NCBI GenBank assembly: GCA_031180665.1
Contig: JAPSLP010000005.1
Coordinates: 124,001-188,000, forward strand
Length of the DNA stretch: 64,000 bases
Source: Cupriavidus sp.
GTDB taxonomy: Bacteria > Pseudomonadota > Gammaproteobacteria > Burkholderiales > Burkholderiaceae
Direction of reading: 5' to 3'
The translations under genes were made by a program, and so were the position numbers. Positions 18,052 to 26,450 of the stretch are shown one piece after another. The notes under the pieces were generated by a model. That model did no database searches, was not told where the DNA came from, and saw only the letters and a list, made by a program, of their open reading frames with translations. The number at the start of each line of letters is the position of its first letter. The first letter of the stretch is position 1.

Positions 18052-20379
18052 ATGGCGACGTTTACCGGATCGGTGGTCAAGTCCAACTACGAGGAGTTCT
18101 ACAACGAGGTGCGGAACAATCCCGAGGGCTTCGTGAAGCGCGTCTTCAGGCGAAGCGCCATCGGGCTAGAGCCGACGGGCACGTTTCAGATCGGCGAGCA
18201 CACCTTCACGCTGACGCTGGCCACGAATGGTAAGACACGGGAGCTATGCATCGAGCGCAAGTTCGACAACCGCAAGCCGTGGATACAGGTGCGCATGAGG
18301 AAGCTGATGGACGCTCTGTTCTTCCGCAGCAGCACGAGCTCCATGGAGCGGGCGCTGCGCAAGGGGTCCACCGTCAAGACGGGTCTGGTCAGCGGCATGC
18401 GGATGCATGCCGATCGCATCGTCGAGCAACTGTGGCCCGACATCGCGGCGCCGAACGGCGATGCCGGTTCTGGTTCCTCCAGCCGGCGCGGCAACGCGGG
18501 GTCGGCGAACCGGCGGGCGATATCGGAACGCTCGCTTCAAACCCTGATGTCGCTCAACCCTGGGGAAATCGATGCATGGATGCGCTGTCCCGAGGGCGGT
18601 CCGGTGGGCCTGGAGCATATCGACCGAAGCAAGACCAGGATCGAGGACGACATCCTGGTCCTGTCCTTCAAAAGCGGGGGAGATGCCATCGAGTTTCGCC
18701 TGCAGGCCAGGCCTGACGCGACGCGGGAAGATAGCAAGCGCGTTCAGCGCGACATGGAGCGATTGCTGCGTATTGCCAAGGGCCAGAGAGACGGCTGCGG
18801 TTATCGGAACATGGCCGAACTGATGGGCCGTTTCATGGTCGCGACGATCGAGGACGAAGCCCCCCGGCTGCTGGAAGAGCGCGTCGGTGCCATCGTCGAT
18901 CATCGCGTGGATGACGACGCCAGGCTGCTGCTGGCCTGCACGGTGAAGCGGGATGGCAGACTCGAGCCGACCCGGGCTACGCGGCGGGCCATAGCCCGCG
19001 CGGTCGACGATGTCATGGCGTCGTGCCGTGCGTCCGCGGCCCAGCGCTATCAGGCGGTCCTCAATGACGTATGCAGAGACAAGCGCGATCCCGTGGTATC
19101 CGCAGTGCTGGATCTACGCGACAAGATGATCGAGAAGATCCAGCAGGATGCCAAGCCCTTCCTCGCCCAGCGGCGGCTGGACGCGTTCGTGCGCAAGGTC
19201 GTGCTGCAAAGCGGTGTGAACGCAACGACGGCGCAGGAGCTGCACGACTCGTTCGCGGAAGGTGCCACGTTGCCAGAGGGCGTGCGACTGGTGCACTTCA
19301 AGCGCAAGCCGGGGCTATTGGATTGGCTGGCCCGCGAGGCGCCTCGCGAGGAGGTGTTGGTGGTCGCGTTGCCGCAGGATCAGGATGGCGAGGCCCTGCG
19401 CTTCGCGCCGCAGCGGGACATGGCGAAGTGGGCGTGGAAGACCATCAAGCTCGCCAAGATGCCAAAGAACGTCGAAACCGATGCCAAGGCACTGCATCAG
19501 ACGGTGTTCGACAGCTCGCTGGGCCGGTTTTTCCGCGACGAAATCGGACCGCTTCTCAAAGAAGGCGCCGACGCGCTTGGCAGCAATCTTGACTTCCACG
19601 GCCACGAAGAAGAACGCGATGCCAAGACGCTATTGCAGTTGCTGACGGCGAGTCTGCGGATCGGCAATACGACCTGCGGCTACCTCCACCGCTGGGCTGG
19701 CGAGGCGCAGGCAAGCGATCGAGCCGGGACGGGCTCGGCCGCGGGTGTCGTCCTGCAGAAGGAGGATAGCGAGATTTCCCGCGGGGTGACTCAAGAATCG
19801 GTCTCGCCGCAACAAGCCGCGGCGTACGCGCTCAGGCAGGCCCTCAAGCACGTGCTTCCCACCCTCGCCAATGTGACAAATCGCGACTGCAACAAACCGG
19901 TTACCGTCCACACGGAGGGCAAATTCGAATCGGTGCCTCAGTTTGGTGGAACCGCGTCGCGCGAGGGAGGCGGTCAGTCGCCGCAGTGGCGTCCGATCAG
20001 CCAGAGCCAGCGACAGAACCCGCAGCCAGGCCCGTCGCCATCCTCATCCTCCTCCACGGAGCCGCCGTCCGCTCCGCGGCCGCTGCGAGGTCAGGAGAAG
20101 CAGCAAGCCGAGGCGAAGCAGCGAGCCGAGGAGACGCAGCGAGCCGAGGCGAAGCAGCGAGCCGAGGAGACGCAGCGAGCCGAGGCGAAGCAGCGAGCCG
20201 AGGAGATGCAGCGAGCCGAGGCGAAGCAGCGAGCCGAGGAGATGCAGCGAGCTCAGACGAATCCAGCCGAGCAGCATCCAGCCCAGCAGAATCCAGCCGA
20301 GCAGAATCCAGCCCAGCAGAATCCAGCCCAGCCGAACCCAGCCGATCAGACGCCGACCGAGGACAAGGTGCCGAGCTGA
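18052..20379 (+). CDS. large putative effector with repetitive C-terminus, paralogue of the 11428-14079 protein
   Basis: A 775-residue protein, not assigned to a known family. Residues about 12-125 (from SNYEEFYNEVRNNPEGF) are the N-terminal module shared with the two effector-like genes upstream. DDILVLSF (199), TIEDEAPRLL (265), VHFKRKPGLL (414) and LRIGN (535) match the 883-residue paralogue in order. After residue 640 the chain is Ser/Pro/Gln-rich. Residues 687-734 are four copies of EAKQRAEETQRA or its T-to-M variant, a highly charged helix, followed by NPAEQ/NPAQQ pentapeptides. No signal peptide or membrane helix is seen. Placed 11 bases before the stop of the convergent regulator gene. 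The role as a secreted effector rests on its relationship to the LRR-NEL neighbour and is inference. Confidence 0.7.
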   Translation: MATFTGSVVKSNYEEFYNEVRNNPEGFVKRVFRRSAIGLEPTGTFQIGEHTFTLTLATNGKTRELCIERKFDNRKPWIQVRMRKLMDALFFRSSTSSMERALRKGSTVKTGLVSGMRMHADRIVEQLWPDIAAPNGDAGSGSSSRRGNAGSANRRAISERSLQTLMSLNPGEIDAWMRCPEGGPVGLEHIDRSKTRIEDDILVLSFKSGGDAIEFRLQARPDATREDSKRVQRDMERLLRIAKGQRDGCGYRNMAELMGRFMVATIEDEAPRLLEERVGAIVDHRVDDDARLLLACTVKRDGRLEPTRATRRAIARAVDDVMASCRASAAQRYQAVLNDVCRDKRDPVVSAVLDLRDKMIEKIQQDAKPFLAQRRLDAFVRKVVLQSGVNATTAQELHDSFAEGATLPEGVRLVHFKRKPGLLDWLAREAPREEVLVVALPQDQDGEALRFAPQRDMAKWAWKTIKLAKMPKNVETDAKALHQTVFDSSLGRFFRDEIGPLLKEGADALGSNLDFHGHEEERDAKTLLQLLTASLRIGNTTCGYLHRWAGEAQASDRAGTGSAAGVVLQKEDSEISRGVTQESVSPQQAAAYALRQALKHVLPTLANVTNRDCNKPVTVHTEGKFESVPQFGGTASREGGGQSPQWRPISQSQRQNPQPGPSPSSSSSTEPPSAPRPLRGQEKQQAEAKQRAEETQRAEAKQRAEETQRAEAKQRAEEMQRAEAKQRAEEMQRAQTNPAEQHPAQQNPAEQNPAQQNPAQPNPADQTPTEDKVPS
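20110..20349 (+). repeat. in-frame 36-bp and 15-bp tandem repeats at the 3' end of the effector-like gene
   Basis: Four 36-bp units (20110-20253) encode a 12-residue charged repeat, each made of two related 18-bp halves built on CAGCGAGCCGAGG. They are followed by about six 15-bp units (from about 20259) built on AATCCAGCCGAGCAG. Both keep the reading frame. Such arrays are prone to slippage, so length variation between strains is likely. Confidence 0.85.
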
Positions 20380-20389
20380 ATCTCATGCC

Positions 20390-21058
20390 TCATTCGCCGT
20401 ACTGGCGTAGTCCCTCGAGATCGAGCACCTCGATCTCGCCATAGTCGACCCGAACCAGGCCCTGCTGTTCGAGTACCTTCAGGGCCTGGTTCGCCCGTTG
20501 CCGCGAAATTCCGGCGAGCAATCCGATCTCTTCCTGCGAAATCTCCAGCTTGGTGCCGATGCCCGGATACAGGTGCTCGTTGAACAGCGACGACACCGCC
20601 CGCGCCACGCGCGAGTCGATATCGAGCAGCCGCTCGTATTCGACCGCGGCGATGAACTGGCCGAGCCGCTCGTTCAGCTGGGTCAGCAGAAAGCGCGTGA
20701 AGGGCAGGCTCGTATCGAGCAGCCATTGGAAGGTCTCGCGCGGCAGGAAGGCGATGCGCGAATGGCGCAGCGCCATTACGTCGTACTTGCGGATCTCCTG
20801 CTTCAGTGCGGCCCCTTCGCCGAACCATCCGCCGGTCGGTACGCCGGTGAACGTCACCGACTTGCCCGACGGCGACACCGTGGTGATCTTGACGATCCCC
20901 TCGAGCACGCCCAGCCAGTGCTCGGCCATCTCGCCCTTGTGGCAGACGTAATCGCCGGGGTTGTATTCGCGCACGAACATGGCTTGCCGCACCCGCTGGC
21001 GCTGTTCGTCGCTGAGGTCGGCGGCCCAGATGCACCGGTCCAGAAAGTCGTTGAGCAT
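20390..21058 (-). CDS. Crp/Fnr-family transcription regulator
   Basis: A 222-residue protein with an N-terminal cyclic-nucleotide-binding-like beta-barrel (about 20-125, with GGWFGEGAAL), a long dimerisation helix and a C-terminal winged helix (about 150-215) with the recognition segment ISQEEIGLLAGISRQRANQAL. The Cys residues are too few and too scattered for the FeS cluster of FNR, so the signal is unknown. It is divergent from the CoA ligase/ABC transporter operon, and an 18-bp Fnr/Crp-like palindrome lies between them, so it probably regulates that operon, itself, or both. Confidence 0.88.
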   Translation of the reverse strand: MLNDFLDRCIWAADLSDEQRQRVRQAMFVREYNPGDYVCHKGEMAEHWLGVLEGIVKITTVSPSGKSVTFTGVPTGGWFGEGAALKQEIRKYDVMALRHSRIAFLPRETFQWLLDTSLPFTRFLLTQLNERLGQFIAAVEYERLLDIDSRVARAVSSLFNEHLYPGIGTKLEISQEEIGLLAGISRQRANQALKVLEQQGLVRVDYGEIEVLDLEGLRQYGE

Positions 21059-21115
21059 GCCTGCTAGGCTCCGGTCGGGAGTCCGGCAAGGACTCCGCTA
21101 GGGATTAACCCGGAA

Positions 21116-21133
21116 TTGTCACCGACGTGACAA
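21116..21133. promoter_or_regulatory. Crp/Fnr-type palindromic operator
   Basis: TTGTCACCGACGTGACAA is a perfect palindrome of two 7-bp arms with a 4-bp spacer, the spacing of Fnr-family sites (TTGAT-N4-ATCAA). It lies 58 bases from the start of the regulator gene and 185 bases from the CoA ligase start. The match between site type and the adjacent regulator family makes this the likely target. Confidence 0.65.
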
Positions 21134-21317
21134 CCGGGGGGAGGGGCATCGGCTATCTTACGTTCACCACGGACCGACCCGCGCGCAACAGCGCGGCCAC
21201 GATAACCCTGGCGAGCCGCGGCCTTCTGGCCGCCGGGCGACCAGGGGCAAGTATAACGATCGGCACCGGCGCTTGGCACCGGCGGGAACCCACCCGTCGG
21301 AGGGACAGGAGACAGCG

Positions 21318-23327
21318 ATGCAGGACAGGTCGGCAACGACCTTCCCGCGACTGCTGCTGGCGCATGCGCAGCAGCGGCCGGATCATCCGGCCTATCGCGA
21401 GAAGGACCTCGGTATCTGGCAGACGAGCAGCTGGTCGCAGGCGGCGCAAGAGGTACGTGCGTTGGCCTGCGGACTGGCCGCGCTCGGCTTCGGCCGCGGC
21501 ATGAACCTGGCGGTGGTGGGCGACAACCGTCCGCGGCTGTACTGGGCCATGACCGCCGCGCAGGCGCTGGGCGGCGTGCCGGTGCCGCTGTACCAGGACG
21601 CGATCGCCAGCGAGATGGTCTACGTCCTGCGCGACGCCGAAATCGCGTTCGCGGTGGTCGAGGACCAGGAGCAGGTCGACAAGCTGCTCGAGGTCGAAGA
21701 AGAGCTGGCCACGCAGGGTGGCGCGGTGCGCCATCTGATCTACGAAGACCCGCGCGGCCTGCGCGACTACGACCATCCTTCGCTGGTGTCGTACGAACGC
21801 CTGCAGGAGATCGGCCGCGAATATGACCGCGCGCATCCGGGCTTCTTCGACCAGGCCGTGGCGGCCGGCGACCCGGACGATACCGCGATCATCCTGTACA
21901 CCTCGGGCACCACCGGCAAGCCCAAGGGCGTCTGCCATTCCCACCGCGGCCTGATCGGCGCGGCGATGCACGGCTGCGAGTTCGACCGGCTCGGCCCCGA
22001 CGACGATGTGCTGTCGTACCTGCCGATGGCCTGGGTCGGCGACAACCTGTTCTCGTACGCGCAGGCGCTGGCGGCGGGCTTCACCGTCAACTGCCCCGAG
22101 TCGCGCGAGACCGTGATGACGGACCTGCGCGAGATCGGCCCCACCTACTACTTTGCGCCGCCGCGCATCTACGAAAGCCTGCTGACCCAGGTGATGATCC
22201 GCATGGAGGACGCCGGCTGGATCAAGCGCAAGCTGTTCGACCGGGCCATGGCCGTGGCGCGCCGCTGCGGCGCCGACATCCTCGATCGCCGCCCGGTGCC
22301 GCTGCTCGAGCGGATGCGCTACGCGCTGGGCGAATGGCTGGTCTACGGCCCGCTGCGCAACGTGCTCGGCATGAGCCGCATCCGCGTGGCCTATACCGCC
22401 GGCGAGGCGATCGGTCCGGACCTGTTCCGCTTCTACCGCTCCATCGGCATCAACCTGAAGCAGTTCTACGGCCAGACCGAGACCTGCGCCTATGTCTGCC
22501 TGCAGCCCGACGGCCAGGTCAAGTTCGACTCGGTCGGCCCGGCCGCGCCCGGCATGGAGATTCGCATCGCCGAGAACGGCGAAGTGCTGGTGCGCGGCGT
22601 GGGCTTGCTCAAGGCGTATTACAAGCGCGACGATGCGACCCGCGAGGCGATCAACGACGAGGGCTACTTCATGACCGGCGACGCCGGCGTGATCGACGCC
22701 GACGGCCATCTGAAGATCATCGATCGCGCCAAGGACGTCGGCAAGCTGGCGGACGGCTCGATGTTCGCGCCCAAGTACATCGAGAACAAGCTCAAGTTCT
22801 TCCCGTACATCAAGGAGGCAGTGGCCTTCGGCACCGGCCGCGATCGCGTCTGCGCCTTCGTCAACATCGACTTCGAGGCGGTCGGCAACTGGGCCGAACG
22901 GCGCCATCTGCCGTACGCCGGCTATATCGACCTGGCCGCGCAGCCGCAGGTGATCGAGCTGATCGCCGAATGCGTGGAGCAGGTCAATGCCGATCTGGCC
23001 AAGGACCCGGCGCTGTCGGGCTCGCAGATCGCGCGCTTCCTGATCCTGCACAAGGAGCTGGACCCGGACGACGACGAGCTGACCCGCACGCGCAAGGTGC
23101 GCCGCGGCTTCATCGCCGAGAAATACGGGCTGCTGATCGACGCGCTGTACGCCGGACGCCCGGAGCAGTTCATCGAGACGCGCGTCAAGTTCGAGGACGG
23201 ACGCGAAGGCAGCGTCAGCGCGACGCTGAAGCTGGTGGATGCCAAACGCTTCCCGCCGGCGGGATCGGCGCAAGCCGCGCAGGCAATCCACGCCGGCGCT
23301 GCAGCACCCGCCGAGCAAGCGGCATAG
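21318..23327 (+). CDS. long-chain-type acyl-CoA synthetase (AMP-forming) of the ABC transporter operon
   Basis: A 669-residue adenylate-forming enzyme that activates a carboxylic acid to its CoA thioester with ATP. The P-loop-like ILYTSGTTGKPKG is near residue 193, and YGQTETCAY and YFMTGDAGVID are further family motifs. The size and layout fit the FadD15-like long-chain group rather than short-chain ligases. The ATG at 21318 follows AGGAGA; an in-frame start at 21273 has none. It opens an operon with genes for a branched-chain-type ABC importer, so it probably activates the acid that the importer brings in. The substrate (fatty, branched or aromatic acid) is unknown. Confidence 0.88.
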   Translation: MQDRSATTFPRLLLAHAQQRPDHPAYREKDLGIWQTSSWSQAAQEVRALACGLAALGFGRGMNLAVVGDNRPRLYWAMTAAQALGGVPVPLYQDAIASEMVYVLRDAEIAFAVVEDQEQVDKLLEVEEELATQGGAVRHLIYEDPRGLRDYDHPSLVSYERLQEIGREYDRAHPGFFDQAVAAGDPDDTAIILYTSGTTGKPKGVCHSHRGLIGAAMHGCEFDRLGPDDDVLSYLPMAWVGDNLFSYAQALAAGFTVNCPESRETVMTDLREIGPTYYFAPPRIYESLLTQVMIRMEDAGWIKRKLFDRAMAVARRCGADILDRRPVPLLERMRYALGEWLVYGPLRNVLGMSRIRVAYTAGEAIGPDLFRFYRSIGINLKQFYGQTETCAYVCLQPDGQVKFDSVGPAAPGMEIRIAENGEVLVRGVGLLKAYYKRDDATREAINDEGYFMTGDAGVIDADGHLKIIDRAKDVGKLADGSMFAPKYIENKLKFFPYIKEAVAFGTGRDRVCAFVNIDFEAVGNWAERRHLPYAGYIDLAAQPQVIELIAECVEQVNADLAKDPALSGSQIARFLILHKELDPDDDELTRTRKVRRGFIAEKYGLLIDALYAGRPEQFIETRVKFEDGREGSVSATLKLVDAKRFPPAGSAQAAQAIHAGAAAPAEQAA

Positions 23328-23349
23328 CAGGGGCAGGAGGATGACGCAG

Positions 23350-24267
23350 ATGGCGTGGCAAGGCGTGGAGCGGCGGCCAGACGGCTCGCCGGAGTGGGCA
23401 GGCGCAGGGACCGGCGCGGCCGGCGAGCCGCTGGCCGAGGGCGGCGTGGCGATCGCCGCGGAGTCGGTGCCGGGCCAGCGCGCGGCAACGACGCGGCATG
23501 GCGAGGTGATTCTCGATCTGCAGCATATCTCGCTGTCGTTCGGCGGCGTCAAGGCGCTGACCGATATCTCGTTCGATGTGCGCGAGCACGAGATCCGCGC
23601 CATCATCGGGCCGAACGGCGCCGGCAAGAGTTCGATGCTCAATGTGATCAACGGCGTCTATCACCCCCAGCAGGGACGCATCGTGTTTCGCGGCGAGGAA
23701 CGGCGCAAGATGAATCCGACCGCCGCCGCGCGCCAGGGCATCGCCCGCACCTTCCAAAACATTGCGTTGTTCAAGGGCATGACCGTGCTCGACAACATCA
23801 TGACCGGACGCAACACGCGCTTCCGCTCCGGCCTGCTGGCCAATGCGCTGTGGTGGGGGCCGGCCCGCAACGAGGAGATCGTGCACCGGCGCAAGGTCGA
23901 GGAGGTGATCGACTTCCTCGAGATTCAGTCGATCCGCAAGACGCCGGTGGGGCGACTGCCCTATGGCCTGCAGAAGCGCGTCGAACTGGCGCGCGCGCTG
24001 GCGGCCGAGCCCTCGCTGCTGCTGCTCGACGAGCCGATGGCCGGCATGAACGTCGAGGAGAAGCAGGACATGTGCCGCTTCATTCTGGACGTCAACCAGC
24101 AGTTCGGCACCACCATCGTGCTGATCGAGCACGACATGGGCGTGGTGATGGACATCTCCGACCGCGTGGTAGTGCTCGACTACGGCAAGAAGATCGGCGA
24201 CGGCACGCCGGAGCAGGTCAAGTCCAACCCCGAGGTGATCCGCGCCTACCTGGGCGCGTCGCACTGA
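23350..24267 (+). CDS. branched-chain-type ABC transporter ATP-binding protein (LivG type)
   Basis: About 305 residues. A variable 50-residue N-terminal extension precedes the ATPase: Walker A GPNGAGKSS, a Q-loop region ARTFQNIALF, the signature region with PYGLQKRVELARAL, and Walker B LLLLDEP followed by the D-loop AGMN. The long loop between Walker A and the signature (TRFRSGLLANALWWGPA) is typical of LivG. GCAGGAGG (23333-23340) sits directly against an ATG at 23341 but 9 bases from the ATG at 23350, so the latter is preferred. It pairs with the LivF-type ATPase at 28000. Confidence 0.9.
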   Translation: MAWQGVERRPDGSPEWAGAGTGAAGEPLAEGGVAIAAESVPGQRAATTRHGEVILDLQHISLSFGGVKALTDISFDVREHEIRAIIGPNGAGKSSMLNVINGVYHPQQGRIVFRGEERRKMNPTAAARQGIARTFQNIALFKGMTVLDNIMTGRNTRFRSGLLANALWWGPARNEEIVHRRKVEEVIDFLEIQSIRKTPVGRLPYGLQKRVELARALAAEPSLLLLDEPMAGMNVEEKQDMCRFILDVNQQFGTTIVLIEHDMGVVMDISDRVVVLDYGKKIGDGTPEQVKSNPEVIRAYLGASH

Positions 24268-24322
24268 ACGGCACACCCGCTTTCCCAACGCGGACTCTGC
24301 GTCCTTCATCGAGACCACGCCG

Positions 24323-25237
24323 ATGACCTTCTTCTTCGAAATCCTGCTCGGCGGACTGCTGTCCGGGCTGATGTACTCGCTGGTGGCGCTCGGCTTCGTG
24401 CTGATCTACAAGGCTTCCGGCGTGTTCAACTTCGCGCAGGGCGCGATGGTCTATTTCGCCGCGCTCGCCGTGGTGGGCCTGATGGACAAGGGCATGCCGA
24501 TGTGGGCGGCGGTGATCGGCGCCTTCTTCGTGATGACGCTGGTGGGCATCGGCACCGAGCGGTTCGTGCTGCGCAAGCTGGTCAACCAGCCGCCGATCAC
24601 GCTGTTCATGGCGACCATCGGCCTGTCATTCTTCCTCGAGGGACTGGGGCCGCTGCTGTTCGGCAACGAGGTACGGCCGATCCAGCTGGGCATCGTCGAC
24701 GAACCGATCGAGGCGATCCTGACCCGCTTCAATATCGTGATCTCGAAGTTCGACCTGGCCGCGGCGGGAATCGCCGGCGTGCTGGTCGCCACGCTGGCGC
24801 TGTTCTTCCAGTACACCAAGGTCGGCCGCGCACTGCGCGCGGTCGCCGACGACCACCAGGCCGCGCTGTCGCTGGGCATTCCGCTGCAGCATATCTGGGC
24901 GATCGTCTGGGGCGTGGCCGGTTTCGTCGCGCTGGTGGCAGGCATGCTGTGGGGCTCGCGCAATGGCGTGCAGTTTGCGCTGACGCTGACCGCGCTGAAG
25001 GCGCTGCCGGTGCTGATCCTCGGCGGCTTCACCTCGGTGCCGGGCGCAATCGTCGGCGGGCTGATCATCGGCGCCTCGGAGAAGCTCGCCGAGATCTATA
25101 TCCCGCCGGTGTTCCAGTCGATGTTCGGCGGCAACTTCGGCGGCATCGAAGGCTGGTTCCCCTATGTGTTCGCGCTGCTGTTCCTGCTGGTGCGGCCCGA
25201 GGGGCTGTTCGGCGAAAAGCATATCGACCGCGTGTGA
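24323..25237 (+). CDS. branched-chain-type ABC transporter permease (LivH type)
   Basis: A 304-residue inner-membrane protein with about eight helices and the LivH landmarks LLSGLMYSLVALGFVLIYKA, GVFNFAQGAM and, near the end, the ATPase-contacting TALKALPVLILGGFTSVPGA. It forms half of the membrane channel with the LivM-type protein. It lies 55 bases after the ATPase gene in the same orientation. Confidence 0.92.
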   Translation: MTFFFEILLGGLLSGLMYSLVALGFVLIYKASGVFNFAQGAMVYFAALAVVGLMDKGMPMWAAVIGAFFVMTLVGIGTERFVLRKLVNQPPITLFMATIGLSFFLEGLGPLLFGNEVRPIQLGIVDEPIEAILTRFNIVISKFDLAAAGIAGVLVATLALFFQYTKVGRALRAVADDHQAALSLGIPLQHIWAIVWGVAGFVALVAGMLWGSRNGVQFALTLTALKALPVLILGGFTSVPGAIVGGLIIGASEKLAEIYIPPVFQSMFGGNFGGIEGWFPYVFALLFLLVRPEGLFGEKHIDRV

Positions 25238-25279
25238 CGGTCCCTAACGATCCAGCGGCACGACGCCAAGGAGTCGCCC

Positions 25280-26356
25280 ATGTTCTATCGTGAAGCCGGC
25301 CAGTTCAAGACCGACTATGTCGCCGACAGCCAGATCTTTCCGATCCGGCAGGACCGCATCGGCTTCGGCGTGCTGCTTGCGCTGGCCTTCGTCGGCGTGC
25401 CGCTGATCGCCAGCGAGTACTGGTTCTCGGCGATCCTGATTCCGTTCCTGATCTTCTCGCTCGCCGCGCTCGGGCTCAATATCCTGACCGGCTACGCGGG
25501 CCAGCTCTCGCTCGGAACCGCGGCCTTCATGGCGGTGGGCGCCTACGCGGCCTACAACTTCCAGCTGCGTATCGAAGGGCTGCCGGTACTGCTGACCTTC
25601 GTGCTGGCCGGGCTGTCAGCCGCGCTGGTCGGCGTGGCCTTCGGCCTGCCCTCGCTGCGGATCAAGGGCTTCTACCTCGCGGTGGCGACGCTGGCGGCGC
25701 AGTTCTTCGTGGTGTGGGCGCTGACCAAGTTTCCCTGGTTCTCGAACAACAGCTCGTCGGGCGTGATCACCGCGCAGCAGCTGGACCTGTTCGGCCTGCC
25801 GATCGACACGCCGATGCGCAAGTACCTGTTCGTGCTGGCGATCGTCACGGTGCTGGCGCTGGTCGCCAAGAACCTGGTGCGCTCGTCGACCGGACGCGCG
25901 TGGATGTCGGTGCGCGACATGGACGTGGCGGCCGAGGTGATCGGCATTCCGCTGATGCGCACCAAGCTGCTGGCCTTCGCCGTCAGCTCGTTCTACTGCG
26001 GCGTGGCCGGCGCGCTGTACGCGTTCTGCTACCTGGGCTCGGTGGAGCCGGACGGCTTCTCGCTGGACCTGTCGTTCCGCGTGCTGTTCATGATCATCAT
26101 CGGCGGGGTCGGCAGCATCCTCGGCTCCTTCCTCGGCGCCGCGTTCATCCTGCTGCTGCCGATCCTGCTCGACAACATGCTGCCGCCGCTGGCCGCGTTG
26201 CTGCACCTGCCGTTCACCAACGCGACGGTATCGCACATCCAGATGATGGTGTTCGGCGGCCTGATCATCTTCTTCCTGATCGTCGAGCCGCACGGCCTGG
26301 CTCGGCTGTGGCAGATCGGCAAGGAGAAGCTGCGGCTGTGGCCGTTCCCGCATTGA
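25280..26356 (+). CDS. branched-chain-type ABC transporter permease (LivM type)
   Basis: A 358-residue membrane protein, with a polar N-terminus of about 30 residues followed by about nine helices. GLNILTGYAGQLSLGTAAFMAVGAY is the LivM signature, cited here in two overlapping parts (GLNILTGYAGQLSL and SLGTAAFMAVGAY); the EAA-like loop around FMIIIGGVGSILGS contacts the ATPases. It is preceded by AAGGAG and lies 42 bases after the LivH-type gene, so the two are co-transcribed. Confidence 0.92.
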   Translation: MFYREAGQFKTDYVADSQIFPIRQDRIGFGVLLALAFVGVPLIASEYWFSAILIPFLIFSLAALGLNILTGYAGQLSLGTAAFMAVGAYAAYNFQLRIEGLPVLLTFVLAGLSAALVGVAFGLPSLRIKGFYLAVATLAAQFFVVWALTKFPWFSNNSSSGVITAQQLDLFGLPIDTPMRKYLFVLAIVTVLALVAKNLVRSSTGRAWMSVRDMDVAAEVIGIPLMRTKLLAFAVSSFYCGVAGALYAFCYLGSVEPDGFSLDLSFRVLFMIIIGGVGSILGSFLGAAFILLLPILLDNMLPPLAALLHLPFTNATVSHIQMMVFGGLIIFFLIVEPHGLARLWQIGKEKLRLWPFPH

Positions 26357-26450
26357 CGCCGTGTCGACGGGACACGCGCCGATGTCATGCAAACGGGTCG
26401 TTGGACAACAACGCCATAACAATGCACCTGCCAAGGTGAAGGAGACAGTG

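Noticed and set aside
20101..20386. Overlapping long open frames on both strands in the repeat region
   Set aside because: They result from the lack of stop codons in the tandem repeats and have only repetitive products; the 18052 frame is supported by similarity to its paralogue.
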